Below are positions 32,988 to 42,299 of a DNA stretch of 43,325 bases, one piece after another. How positions within the stretch are numbered: position 1 is the stretch's first letter; every line of letters starts with the position of its first letter. Under the pieces are notes generated by a model. The model searched no databases and had not been told where the DNA came from. It saw only the letters and a program-made list of their open reading frames with translations. A program made the translations under genes and the position numbers. The DNA is from DASVVT01 sp036386415 (GTDB taxonomy: Bacteria > Acidobacteriota > Blastocatellia > Pyrinomonadales > Pyrinomonadaceae), in the NCBI GenBank assembly GCA_036386415.1, contig DASVVT010000034.1, positions 1 through 43,325 of the forward strand. Reading direction: 5' to 3'.

Positions 32988-35516
32988 ATGTCGATCCCCC
33001 AAGGTACAAGGCTCGGTCGCTATGAGATTAGCTCGCTGCTGGGGGCGGGCGGGATGGGCGAGGTGTATCTCGCCCATGATCTCACCCTGCGTCGAAAGGT
33101 GGCGCTCAAGGTTCTGCGCGCCGATCTCACTGCCAAAAAGGATCTCCTCCAACGCTTCGAGCGCGAGGCTTTTGCCGCCTCATGCCTGAATCACCCGAAC
33201 ATCCTGACGATTTATGAGATTGTCCGTGAAGAAGAACGCAACTTCATCGTGACGGAGTTTGTGGACGGCGAAAGTCTCGGCCAGCACATCAAGCGTGCCC
33301 GCTTCAAGCTGCATGAAATTCTGGACATTGGTATCCAGATCGCTTCGGCTCTGACGGCGGCGCACGCGGCTGGCATCATGCATCGGGACATCAAGCCGGA
33401 CAACGTCATGATTCGCCATGACCGGTTGGTTAAAGTGCTGGACTTCGGGATGGCGAAGCTCAATGAGCAAGAGGAGGGCGTCGAGCCAGAGCGGCCTGCG
33501 CCAGCTCAAGCGTTGTACATTACAAAGCCCGGCATGGTGTTGGGCACCCCGCATTACATGTCGCCGGAACAGGCGAGAGGGCTGCCGGTGGACGCGCGCA
33601 CAGACATCTGGAGCTTGGGCGTGGTGCTCTACGTGATGGTGTCAGGCCATTTGCCGTTTAACGGTAAATCGCTCAGCGACGTGATCGCCGCCATTCTGGC
33701 GAGAGAGCCGAGAGGGCTCGCCAACTATATGCCCGAGGTGCCCCATGAGCTGGAGCGCATCATCACGAAGGCATTGCGCAAAGAGCGGGATGAGCGTTAT
33801 CAATCGGTCAAAGACATGGGGCTGGACTTAAAGGCCCTGAAGCGGCAGTTGGAGTTTGAGGCCGAGCTGAAGCGCACGGGTAAGACGGATAAAACCAGAG
33901 ACTCAGGGCGCGCCGCTGTCGCGACGAGCCACGAAGCCGCCGCAGCCGAGGCCACGCAGGACGCGATGAATCCCGCCACGAGCGCCGCAAACCAGATTCG
34001 CACCGTCTCAAGCGCTCATTACCTGGCGGGAGAGATCAAGCGACACCAGCGCGGCGTCCTGATTCTCGCGATGATCTTTGCGCTTACGGCGGCGCTCGCC
34101 TACTTCGCTTACTCGCGTTATGCGGCGGGCAGCAGCCGTGCCGACATTACTTCCATCGCCGTCCTGCCTTTCGTGAATGCGAGCAACGATGCGGAGAAGG
34201 AGTACCTCTCCGACGGCATCTCCGAGAGTCTCATCAGCCGTCTCTCGCAACTGCCCGGCGTGAAGGTCATCGCCAACAGCTCATCTTCCAGGTACAAGGG
34301 CAAGGACGCAGACCCGCTGGAGGTGGCACGCTCTCTCGGCGTCACGAGCGTCATGACCGGCCGCATCTCGCAGCGCGGAGACAGTCTCGTCATCAGCGTC
34401 GAGTTGATAGATGGACGCGACGGGACGCACGTCTGGGGCGAGCAATATAACCGCAAGGCGACAGACCTGCTGGCGGTACAGGGGGAGATTTCCAGCGAGA
34501 TCGCAGAGAAGCTGCGCTTGCGGCTGACCGCAGGCCAGCAACAACAGGTCGCCAGGCGCGAGACGGTCAACCCGCAGGCTTACGAGCTGCTGCTCAAGGG
34601 GCGTTTCTATCGCGCCAAGGGAGGAACGCTCGACCGCAAGCAGGCTGCCGAGTATTTCAACCAGGCGATAGCAGTTGATCCTACCTACGCACTCGCCTAT
34701 GCAGAGTTGTCCAACTCCTACAGGACTCTTATCGGGAGTAGCAATTTAGACCCCAAAGAGTATCTACCCAAAGCCGAAGAGGCGGCGCATAAGGCGATTG
34801 AGCTCGACGAGAGTCTAGCCGATGCGCACTACGCGCTGGCGAACCTCAAGACGTACGCCTGGGCATGGGCTGAAGCTGAAGCGGAATACAAACGCGCCAT
34901 CGAGCTGAATCCGAACCTCGCCCTGGCGCACCGCTGGTACGCTTCTTACCTCAGATTGATGGGGCGACACGAGCAGGCGATCAGTGAGATCAAACGCGCC
35001 AGAGAGCTTGACCCGCTCTCGATTCCCGTGAGCGCGACGGTCGGTTATATTTTATTCTCCGCTCGCCAGTACGATCAGGCGATTGAGTCTTTGAAGCGGA
35101 CGCTCGAAATCGATCAGGACTACGCTTATACGCACCTCTTCCTCGGCTTCACTTATGCGGCCAAGGGAATGTTCGCGGAGGCGATCAACGCCTATCTGGA
35201 GGCTATCCGCCTTGGGCTTGACTCGCCGAGTACACAGGTTTACCTCGGCGCGGCCTACGCTCGCGCCGGAGACCGCGAGCGCGCGCAGGCGATCATCCTC
35301 AACTTGCAGACGAGCAAGCAGTATGTCTCGCCCGGGCAATGGGCGATTCTCTACGTCGCACAGGGCGAGCGAGAGCAGGCGTTCGCGGCGCTTGAGAAAG
35401 CCTACGAAGAGCGCGACCTACAGTTACAATATCTGGGCGTTGACCCGGCGTTCGACCCCTTGCGCTCCGACCCGAGATACAATGACCTCCTGCGCCGCGT
35501 CGGCCTCTCACCTTAA
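32988..35516 (+). CDS. Receptor-like serine/threonine kinase with TolB/FlgO-like and TPR domains
   Basis: The ATG at 32988 (MSIPQGTRLGRYEI) gives 842 residues; a TTG three bases upstream is an alternative. The kinase domain (about 10-275) has GAGGMGEVY, Lys41 in VALKVL, Asp134 in MHRDIKPDN, Asp152 in LDFGMAK and MSPEQARG. A membrane span follows at about 350-373 (VLILAMIFALTAALAYFAY). The outer part has a FlgO/TolB-N-like domain (IAVLPFVNASNDAEKEYLSDGISESL, about 388-520) and then TPR repeats (AEYFNQAIAVDPTYALAYAEL and later units). It probably senses envelope or peptide signals. This architecture is common in Acidobacteriota. Confidence 0.9.
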   Translation: MSIPQGTRLGRYEISSLLGAGGMGEVYLAHDLTLRRKVALKVLRADLTAKKDLLQRFEREAFAASCLNHPNILTIYEIVREEERNFIVTEFVDGESLGQHIKRARFKLHEILDIGIQIASALTAAHAAGIMHRDIKPDNVMIRHDRLVKVLDFGMAKLNEQEEGVEPERPAPAQALYITKPGMVLGTPHYMSPEQARGLPVDARTDIWSLGVVLYVMVSGHLPFNGKSLSDVIAAILAREPRGLANYMPEVPHELERIITKALRKERDERYQSVKDMGLDLKALKRQLEFEAELKRTGKTDKTRDSGRAAVATSHEAAAAEATQDAMNPATSAANQIRTVSSAHYLAGEIKRHQRGVLILAMIFALTAALAYFAYSRYAAGSSRADITSIAVLPFVNASNDAEKEYLSDGISESLISRLSQLPGVKVIANSSSSRYKGKDADPLEVARSLGVTSVMTGRISQRGDSLVISVELIDGRDGTHVWGEQYNRKATDLLAVQGEISSEIAEKLRLRLTAGQQQQVARRETVNPQAYELLLKGRFYRAKGGTLDRKQAAEYFNQAIAVDPTYALAYAELSNSYRTLIGSSNLDPKEYLPKAEEAAHKAIELDESLADAHYALANLKTYAWAWAEAEAEYKRAIELNPNLALAHRWYASYLRLMGRHEQAISEIKRARELDPLSIPVSATVGYILFSARQYDQAIESLKRTLEIDQDYAYTHLFLGFTYAAKGMFAEAINAYLEAIRLGLDSPSTQVYLGAAYARAGDRERAQAIILNLQTSKQYVSPGQWAILYVAQGEREQAFAALEKAYEERDLQLQYLGVDPAFDPLRSDPRYNDLLRRVGLSP

Positions 35517-35714
35517 AACAACGTCAGTTCGACATAAGGGGCTGTTGTCCTCTCAGCCCCGGGCGTAGCTCATGAAGTTGCAATCTCTTATGTCGAGCTC
35601 ATGTCAGGTTAAGTTAAACTGGCTGCGTTGACTGTTTTCTTCCACACCTTAACTCGCTGACCCCCTCTCGTCCGCCACAACATACAGCCGGGAATCATCA
35701 CATCAAGTTTGCTG

Positions 35715-35743
35715 TTGACGCCTCATGTGTTTCTTAATAATAT
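35715..35743 (+). promoter_or_regulatory. Likely promoter of the first PadR/ADOP unit, possibly leaderless
   Basis: TTGACG (35715-35720) and TAATAT (35738-35743) are separated by 17 bp. The usual start, about seven bases further, would fall at the ATG at 35750. No ribosome site is visible before that ATG, so the messenger may be leaderless. Confidence 0.55.
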
Positions 35744-35749
35744 ATAGCT

Positions 35750-36103
35750 ATGCCATATATAGGCTCACACATTCTCGACCGCGAGTTGAAGAAAGGCAGT
35801 GCCGAATTGTTGATTCTTTCGCTGGTTGAAGACCAGCCACGGCACGGCTATGACATTGGCAATTTGATCGACCAGCGCTCGCGCGGGGTGCTGCGTTTCA
35901 ATGTCGCCTCGCTCTACCCGCTGCTGTACCGCCTGGAGAAGCGCGGCTGGATTCAGGGGCGCTGGGTGGAGAAGGCCGGTCAAAGACGGCGGCGTTATTA
36001 CCGCCTGACTCCTGAGGGTAAAAAGGTCTTAGCGGCGCAACGCAGTAGCTGGCGGGAGTTTGTCGAGGCGATCAGTCGAATCACTGGAATCGAACATGCC
36101 TGA
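35750..36103 (+). CDS. PadR family transcriptional regulator
   Basis: This 117-residue protein has the PadR winged helix: KGSAELLILSLVEDQPRHGYDIGNLIDQRS, then FNVASLYPLLYRLEKRGWIQGRWVEKAGQRRRRYYRLTPEGKK (the wing and last helix). PadR proteins repress nearby transporter genes and release DNA on ligand binding. It precedes an ADOP permease and overlaps its start codon by eight bases (ATGCCTGA), indicating coupled translation. Regulation of the permease by this PadR is typical of ADOP modules. Confidence 0.9.
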   Translation: MPYIGSHILDRELKKGSAELLILSLVEDQPRHGYDIGNLIDQRSRGVLRFNVASLYPLLYRLEKRGWIQGRWVEKAGQRRRRYYRLTPEGKKVLAAQRSSWREFVEAISRITGIEHA

Positions 36104-38792
36104 CTGGAAAGAAGAGATCAGAAGGCGATTGTCGGAGTTGCGGCTGGCAGGGGCGCGTGAGGCCGAGATCATAGAGGAGCTGTCCCAGCACCTTGAGGAT
36201 CACTATGAGCAGTCGCTACAGGGCGGCGCGACCAAAGAGGAAGCCTATCAAGCGACGCTGTTTGAGTTAACTGAGAGCGATCTGCTGGCACATGAGCTGC
36301 GCCGGGTCGAGCGCCCCGTCCGGCGGGAGCCCGTGGCGCCGGGAGCGCCGAGGAGAATGAATATGTTTGGAGACCTCTGGCAAGACTTACGTTACGGTCT
36401 AAGGATGCTGGTGAAAAACCCAGGGTTCACCATCGTCGCGGTGATCGCTTTGGCTTTAGGGATTGGCGCAAACAGCGCGATCTTTAGTGTGGTCAATACA
36501 GTCCTGCTGCGCCCCTTGCCTTATAAAGAACCCGAACGGCTCGTGATGGTCTGGGAGGACAGAACTGCACGAGGATTCCCGCGCGATACGCCCGCTGCGG
36601 CCAACTACATTGATTGGCGAGATCAGAATCAGGTCTTTGAAGGTATGGCAGCGATTGCCAATGAGAGCTTTAACCTGACGGGTGTCGGCGAGCCGGAAAG
36701 AATTGAGGGGCGGCGCGTCTCGGCCAGCCTCTTTCCCTTGCTGGGCGTCGAGCCGCAGTTAGGCCGCGCGTTCCTGCCTGAAGAAGACAAGCCCGGCGGC
36801 GGTCGCGTCGTTCTCATGAGCCACGGCTTATGGCAGCGCCGCTTCGGCTCCGATATGAACATTACGGGGAAGCTTCTCACCTTGAACGGCGAAAGCTATA
36901 CGGTCATCGGCGTCATGCCGCCACATTTTCAGTTTCCCACACGTGAGGATGAGTTGTGGGTTCCCATCGCCTTCACCTCCGAAGAAGCCGCCAATCGTGG
37001 GAGACACTACCTGGAAGTCATTGCGCGCTTGAAGCACGGCATTACCCTCGAACAGGCGCAGGCCGAAATGAAAGCCATCGCCGCCAGACTTGAGCAGCAG
37101 TATCCTAACCAGAATACCAACCAGAGTGCAGCCGTCACCCCGCTGCACGAGCACGTTTCGGGCGAAATCAAACCGGCGCTGCTCGTACTGTTGGGCGCGG
37201 TCGGATTTGTCCTCCTGATAGCCTGCGCCAATGTCGCGAACCTCCTGCTCGCGCGTGCCGCAGTGCGACAAAAAGAGATCGCCGTCCGCATCGCGCTCGG
37301 CGCGAGCCGCATTCGCTTGATCCGGCAATTTCTGACGGAAAGCATTTTACTGGCCGCGCTTGGCGGCGTCGTCGGATTGTTGCTGTCCCTGTGGGGCGTC
37401 AATCTGCTGAAAGCCTTCATCCCGGAGAGTATTTCTCAAGTCGAGGCCATCACGATTGATGCCAGGGTGCTGATTTTCACCCTCCTCGTCTCATTGCTGA
37501 CAGGACTCGTCTTCGGTTTAGCGCCGGCCACGCAGGCATCGAACTTCAATCTTAATGAGACGCTGAAAGAAGGCGGAAGGGACTCTGCGGCGGGTAGTCG
37601 TGGCAACCGCATTCGCGGCCTGCTGGTGATCGCAGAGGTCGCTGTCTCGCTCATCCTTCTGATCGGGGCCGGACTATTGATTAATAGCTTTCTGCGCCTG
37701 CGCAATGTCGATCCGGGATTTCGCGCAGACAAGCTGCTGACGATGAAGGTCGTGCTGCCGGAGCAGAAGTATTCCGAACACGCGCAGCGCTCAGCATTTT
37801 ATACCGAACTAATACGCCGCATTGAAGCTCTGCCGGGCGTGAAATCAGCAGCCGTCACCACCAACCTGCCTTTATACCGCCAGGGTAATTCTATTGGCGT
37901 CAACATTGAAGGGCATCCCGAACCCGGGCCCGGCCAAAAACCCAGCGTGGTCACGAGAGTCATCAGCCCAGGCTACTTCAGTACGATGGGCATTCCGCTG
38001 TTGCAGGGGCGTCAAATCAACGAGCAAGATAGATTGAACACTCCCGCCGTGGCGGTCATTAGCGAAACAATGGCGCGTCGCTTCTGGCCCGGCGAAGACC
38101 CCGTGGGCAAGCGCATCACACCGGGGCCGCTCAGTTCTCCTCCGGAAGACTGGATCACCGTAGTCGGTGTAGTGAAGGATGTACGGCAAGTCGAGCTTGT
38201 GGCGGATCCCAAGCCGCAGATGTACCTCTCATACGAGCAGGCTGACTTCTTCGAGCCGAACGATCTGGTCGTCAGCACGAACGTTGAGCCGCTCAGCCTT
38301 GCGTCTACGGTGCGCGGTGCTGTCTGGGAAATTGATAAAGACCAGCCGGTCTCCAATATCAGGACGATGGAAGCCATCCTCTCCGAATCAATCGCCCGAC
38401 AGCGTTTCAGCATGCTCTTGCTCGGCATCTTTGCCACTGTGGCGCTGGTCATGGCGGCGGTGGGAATCTATGGCGTGATGAGCTACTCGGTTGCGCAACG
38501 CACGCGCGAGTTCGGCATCCGCATGGCCCTGGGCGCGCAGAAAAGCGATGTGCTGAAACTGGCGGTCGGCGGAGGGTTAAAACTCGTCCTGATTGGTGTC
38601 TTGATTGGCCTCGTCGCGGCCTTCATCTTAACACGCGTCATGTCCAGCCTGCTGTTCGGAGTCAGCGCCACTGATCCAATGACATTTATCACCATCTCGC
38701 TGGTGCTCGTGAGCGTGGCCCTGCTAGCCAGTTACATCCCAGCACGCCGTGCCACCAAGGTTGATCCCCTGGTCGCCCTGCGATATGAATAA
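36096..38792 (+). CDS. ADOP-type MacB/FtsX permease
   Basis: The ATG at 36096 overlaps the padR end; the product is 898 residues. It begins with the helical permease-prefix region (MPDWKEEIRRRLSELRLAGAREAEIIEELSQHLEDHYEQSL, about 1-60). The first membrane span is at about 110-130 (IVAVIALALGIGANSAIFSVVN), followed by a MacB-like periplasmic domain. Further spans occur at about 365-385, 415-440 and 460-490, then a second periplasmic domain and three C-terminal FtsX spans (about 765-890). There is no ATPase partner nearby. ADOPs are presumed mechanotransmission or efflux permeases. Two half-permeases in one chain explain the duplicated name. Confidence 0.9.
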   Translation: MPDWKEEIRRRLSELRLAGAREAEIIEELSQHLEDHYEQSLQGGATKEEAYQATLFELTESDLLAHELRRVERPVRREPVAPGAPRRMNMFGDLWQDLRYGLRMLVKNPGFTIVAVIALALGIGANSAIFSVVNTVLLRPLPYKEPERLVMVWEDRTARGFPRDTPAAANYIDWRDQNQVFEGMAAIANESFNLTGVGEPERIEGRRVSASLFPLLGVEPQLGRAFLPEEDKPGGGRVVLMSHGLWQRRFGSDMNITGKLLTLNGESYTVIGVMPPHFQFPTREDELWVPIAFTSEEAANRGRHYLEVIARLKHGITLEQAQAEMKAIAARLEQQYPNQNTNQSAAVTPLHEHVSGEIKPALLVLLGAVGFVLLIACANVANLLLARAAVRQKEIAVRIALGASRIRLIRQFLTESILLAALGGVVGLLLSLWGVNLLKAFIPESISQVEAITIDARVLIFTLLVSLLTGLVFGLAPATQASNFNLNETLKEGGRDSAAGSRGNRIRGLLVIAEVAVSLILLIGAGLLINSFLRLRNVDPGFRADKLLTMKVVLPEQKYSEHAQRSAFYTELIRRIEALPGVKSAAVTTNLPLYRQGNSIGVNIEGHPEPGPGQKPSVVTRVISPGYFSTMGIPLLQGRQINEQDRLNTPAVAVISETMARRFWPGEDPVGKRITPGPLSSPPEDWITVVGVVKDVRQVELVADPKPQMYLSYEQADFFEPNDLVVSTNVEPLSLASTVRGAVWEIDKDQPVSNIRTMEAILSESIARQRFSMLLLGIFATVALVMAAVGIYGVMSYSVAQRTREFGIRMALGAQKSDVLKLAVGGGLKLVLIGVLIGLVAAFILTRVMSSLLFGVSATDPMTFITISLVLVSVALLASYIPARRATKVDPLVALRYE

Positions 38793-38882
38793 GTCGGACG
38801 GGCTTCGTTTGGGTTCGGCGTCGCGCCGTCCACAGGAGGGAAACGACAGATGAGAACCTGATGAGGAATTGCCGCTCAAGCC

Positions 38883-39485
38883 TCAACAAAAGTTCGCATA
38901 CCTTTCGCATGCCAAATGGGCGCGCAAGTCGCGCGTTCGGATTGAGTAAGTTGTCAGACAGGCGAGACGCAAGGCGGCCAACTCCTTCGGTTTCTGGAAC
39001 TCCTCCACCAAAAGCATCCAGTCCCACTTGCCGTCTGTTCGTATGCCGCCAGCGCGTACCAGATATAAATCTACTGTATCTCCTTTTTTCAATTCCTTCT
39101 CGAAGTAAGAGCTAACCTGCTTCTGTACGGGCAGCCAATACTCTACAGAATCTTCTGTAAAGAGAAATTCAGACTCATAATGCTCGGCATATGATTCAGG
39201 ATTACCCATCATTTGCGCCCACTTACGGATCATCTCTTTTTTCACCTTCGAGATCGGGCGCACTGTTCCTATGTAAATCACTCTCACTCTCGAAGGAAGC
39301 ATATCCGCATGGAAGACGATGTTATTTTCTTTCTGATTACGCTGCTCAACATCTGCTTCCATATTAACGATCTCCTTGAGCGTGCGCGGTTTGAAATCGT
39401 TCCAGGGAAAACCTTGACCAGAGGCCACACCACAACTCAACATCATTGATAGAAGCAAGCCAATTTGAAGTATGCGAACTCTCAC
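38883..39485 (-). CDS. Secreted protein, unknown
   Basis: The start is a GTG at 39485 with AAGGAG eight bases upstream. The 200-residue product has a signal peptide (about residues 5-23), possibly a lipoprotein (LSMMLSCGVASG). The mature part has VIYIGTVRPISKVKKEMIRKWAQMMGNPESYAEHYESEFLF and LKKGDTVDLYLVRAGGIRTDGKWDWMLLVEEFQ. I know no family. It lies alone on the minus strand between the ADOP permease and the ketoacyl synthase. Confidence 0.6.
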   Translation of the reverse strand: MRVRILQIGLLLSMMLSCGVASGQGFPWNDFKPRTLKEIVNMEADVEQRNQKENNIVFHADMLPSRVRVIYIGTVRPISKVKKEMIRKWAQMMGNPESYAEHYESEFLFTEDSVEYWLPVQKQVSSYFEKELKKGDTVDLYLVRAGGIRTDGKWDWMLLVEEFQKPKELAALRLACLTTYSIRTRDLRAHLACERYANFC

Positions 39486-39733
39486 AATATTTTCTCCTTC
39501 GTTCAGAGAGGGCTGTCTGACGCTCGAATTAACCCACCGCGAGCGAACAGCATTCTATCAAATAGGAGAGAATAATGCCCTCAACAGAATTTTGTGTAAG
39601 TGGGTTGGAATTGAAACCCTCTTCGCAGAACCACAACATTTTCAAACACCAACCCCAAGGGGGCGCACACCATCAGCGCCGTTGAGATTTTCCGTATCAG
39701 AGGTTATCTTTCAGTGACTCATTGGAGCTTATG

Positions 39734-41020
39734 ATGCCAAATACGCCTGTCGTTATTACCGGACTCGGGCCCATCAGCGCAATCGGCTGTGGTCGCGAGG
39801 AGTTTTGGTCATCGCTTGTTGCCGGGCGGCACGGGTTTGGCCCTATCACACTGTGTGATGTCTCCCGCTCTCCTTCTAAGGTCGGTGCAGAGGTCAAAGG
39901 TTTCAGGCTGGAGCGCTACATCGAGCATGGGCGCGTGATCGCACGGCGCACACCCAGATCAATCCAGTTTGCTCTCGCCGCGTCAACGCTGGCATTACAG
40001 GATGCCAGCATTAATCTCGATGATCAGGACAAGGAGCGCATAGGGGTCTATATCGGGACATCAATCGCGAACATGGCGGAAGGCTTCTCGCTCAGAGATA
40101 AATGGCTCGCTACGGGGACAGTAGCGCCGCACACGGCCTTCCACACGTTCAATCACGCCGCCGCATGTATTCTCTCCTCGCTCTTTGACATACGAGGGCC
40201 GATTCATACGACCTCTTCGGGATGCAATTCAGGCCTGGATGCTCTTGGTCAATCTATGCGCCTGATTCAACTGGGTGTCGTAGATACGATGCTCGTGGTC
40301 GGGACTGATTGCGAACTGGTCCCTGAAATTCTCGCGGCGCTTAATGCCTCCGGCTCTCTCTCCACACGTTACAACGATGATCCGGGACGCGCCTCCAGGC
40401 CGTTTGATCTTGGCCGCGACGGCAACGTGATAGGTGAGGGTGCGGCGGCGCTGTTGCTGGAATCTGAGCCTCACGCGCGCGCTCGCGGAGCGAAGATCTA
40501 TGCTCAGATCGCTGGCTATTCAATGTGTTCGGCGGGGCGTCACCGCAAATATAGTCATGACGCACCAGATATTGATCTCGATCCTTGTGTTCGTTCATTT
40601 AGAAACGCGATGAGTGAGGCTGGATGGAACCCCGCAAATGTTGGCCTCGTGTATGCTAATGGCTCTTCCTCAGTTCTGTACGACCGAATCGAGGCGATGG
40701 CCTTGGCAGAGGTTTTCGGTGAGACGTTTCCGTCCGTCCGCGTCTACTCGTCCAAGTCTGTGCTGGGCCAGCATGGGGCGGGCTCGTCTGCGCTTCAATT
40801 AGTCGGGGCCTGTTTGTCTATCGAAAGCGGAATTACGCCGCCCACTATTAACCACGAGGAGCCTGATCCGGCGTGTGGCCCGCTGCGCGTCGTGACGCGA
40901 GCAGACTCTTTTGGCCCGAAGAAAGTGCTGGTGCATTCTATCGGCCTGGGCGGTTTCTATTACTCCTGCGGCGCTTTAACTGCGGCGAATGGCAAGGCCG
41001 CCGCACCTCCCGGACAATAA
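39734..41020 (+). CDS. Beta-ketoacyl synthase-like protein with replaced catalytic histidines
   Basis: The ATG at 39734 (MPNTPVVITGLGP), six bases after GGAG, gives 428 residues; ATG 39731 is possible. The fold is a KAS/FabF thiolase-type synthase: VVITGLGPISAIG, FDIRGPIHTTSSGCNSGLDALGQ, FDLGRDGNVIGEGAAALLLE. The nucleophile Cys164 is retained. The HGT motif is replaced by NGSSS (Asn309), and the KS-x-x-GH motif becomes KSVLGQHGAG (Gln346). With both histidines changed, normal decarboxylative condensation is doubtful; acyl transfer, hydrolysis or a chain-length-factor role are possible. The next gene starts 21 bp downstream. Confidence 0.75.
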   Translation: MPNTPVVITGLGPISAIGCGREEFWSSLVAGRHGFGPITLCDVSRSPSKVGAEVKGFRLERYIEHGRVIARRTPRSIQFALAASTLALQDASINLDDQDKERIGVYIGTSIANMAEGFSLRDKWLATGTVAPHTAFHTFNHAAACILSSLFDIRGPIHTTSSGCNSGLDALGQSMRLIQLGVVDTMLVVGTDCELVPEILAALNASGSLSTRYNDDPGRASRPFDLGRDGNVIGEGAAALLLESEPHARARGAKIYAQIAGYSMCSAGRHRKYSHDAPDIDLDPCVRSFRNAMSEAGWNPANVGLVYANGSSSVLYDRIEAMALAEVFGETFPSVRVYSSKSVLGQHGAGSSALQLVGACLSIESGITPPTINHEEPDPACGPLRVVTRADSFGPKKVLVHSIGLGGFYYSCGALTAANGKAAAPPGQ

Positions 41021-41041
41021 GCCGCTGTTCATGAGTCACTC

Positions 41042-41779
41042 ATGGCTGCTCAAATTAATGGGAAAGGAATTAAGGTCTCATTACCAAACATCATACTTTT
41101 GAGCGAAGGAGTTGCAAGTTACCCAATGCAGATGGAACGAGCACTAAATGATCTCGCGAATGAGATCATCTCCGCAGGGAGAATAGATGCCGAGCAGGTC
41201 AAAGAGATTCGGCTAAAGATTTTCTCAGAGACAAGAATCCTTGAAAGAATGCTCGATGACGGAATCGTTGATCGTGGCGAAGCCGAGACCCTTTTTGCGA
41301 TCAATGACGCATTGTCGGCAGGACAATATGATGCCTCCTGGCGCGACCTTTTCGTAGAGGCTGTCACCAGCCATGTCCTGAAAGATGAAATGAGCCCCGG
41401 CGTTCTTGACGAGGAAGAGGCCAGATTCATTCTCAAGGGAGTTGAGAAGGATGGAAAGATCGACCCGGTTGAAATAGATTTGCTCGTCAACGTCTCCGCC
41501 TCTGTGTGGAGCGCACCCACGTTCTTTCACAGGTTTGTGCTTGATGCGTTGAAGGGTCTTGTGCTCCAGGATAGTTTAGTTGGTGAAGACGATGTGCGAA
41601 TGATTCGTAGGGTCATCTGTGGGTCTGGCAGCAGTTCGGGACGGTCTATAGATGACATGGAGAAAGCTTGGCTGCGTGAAATCGACGATATGACCGCCCG
41701 GAAAAAGAATCACCCATCGTGGAGCCTGCTCAAACTTGAAGTTGGATTTCCTGATCAAGAAGGGCCGGGCCTGCTTTAA
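41042..41779 (+). CDS. Helical protein partnered with the synthase, TerB-like by weak resemblance
   Basis: The 245-residue protein is mostly helical: VKEIRLKIFSETRILERMLDDGIVDRGEAETLFAIND, ASWRDLFVEAVTSHVLKDEMSPGVLDEEEARFILKGVEKDGKIDPVEIDLLVNV. Repeated D-G-x-[IV]-D loops followed by E-A-x-x-[IL] resemble TerB-like or EF-hand-like helical repeats; this is a weak assignment. No export signal is seen. Its start is 21 bp after the ketoacyl synthase stop, so they likely form a two-gene unit. Confidence 0.6.
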   Translation: MAAQINGKGIKVSLPNIILLSEGVASYPMQMERALNDLANEIISAGRIDAEQVKEIRLKIFSETRILERMLDDGIVDRGEAETLFAINDALSAGQYDASWRDLFVEAVTSHVLKDEMSPGVLDEEEARFILKGVEKDGKIDPVEIDLLVNVSASVWSAPTFFHRFVLDALKGLVLQDSLVGEDDVRMIRRVICGSGSSSGRSIDDMEKAWLREIDDMTARKKNHPSWSLLKLEVGFPDQEGPGLL

Positions 41780-41960
41780 GACAGTAACGCGCTTCACTGG
41801 GAACGACCGGAACAGTTCGTTCAAGACCTCAAAACGTTCATTCCACATTGCCAGGATGAATGATCCATTTAGACCGCTTCAAATAAGCTATACAAGAGGC
41901 CTCCAGGTTGTAGGCTCCAGTTAATTTGCTGTTGGCTCGACGTGGCCGGGAAGCTGTTAT

Positions 41961-42017
41961 TAGCTCCAGTCAGAGCGGAATATGATGCGCCTCTTCATTC
42001 CGCTCTGACTGGAGCTA
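41961..42017. repeat. Perfect 21-bp inverted repeat with 15-base loop
   Basis: TAGCTCCAGTCAGAGCGGAA (plus one further T) is exactly mirrored by ATTCCGCTCTGACTGGAGCT (plus A). Unlike the other palindromes in the window it is perfect and does not consist of a tandem short word. It lies 181 bases after the previous stop, so it is unlikely to be a simple terminator. Confidence 0.85.
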
Positions 42018-42242
42018 AGAGATTTCTTATCTCTAAGTGACCTTAATCTACTAAGCTGCCAAGCTCGTAGGAGCTTTTCACTCAGCAACTGTAGTTATGC
42101 ACTACTATGATTTATGCAACAACGCCGAGCGCTGATTCTGGGCGATCTTCCTAACGAAGCCCTTACCATCCTTCTAACGCGGCATCATCTTTTTTTTGCA
42201 ACCTATCCCTCATTTTGGTCGTTAGGATATTGCGACTCCTAT

Positions 42243-42286
42243 TGACATTCTATACGAGAAGGTTTGTGTATTTCCTACAGAATGTC
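42243..42286 (+). promoter_or_regulatory. Candidate PadR operator and promoter region
   Basis: TTGACA (42243-42248) is a good -35 box. GACATTCT (42244-42251) and AGAATGTC (42279-42286) form an 8-bp inverted repeat whose centres are 35 bp apart. PadR operators often contain ATGT and ACAT half-sites, both present here. The -10 box is not clear. Confidence 0.4.
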
Positions 42287-42299
42287 TATAGGAGGAGAT

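Larger units (their letters stand above)
41780..42299. other. Intergenic region with one perfect palindrome and a PadR operator candidate
   Basis: This 520-bp gap precedes the second PadR/ADOP module. It holds the 57-bp palindrome at 41961-42017 and the inverted repeat with a -35-like box at 42243-42286. Two short frames here (for example 41736-41924) are not supported. Confidence 0.5.
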
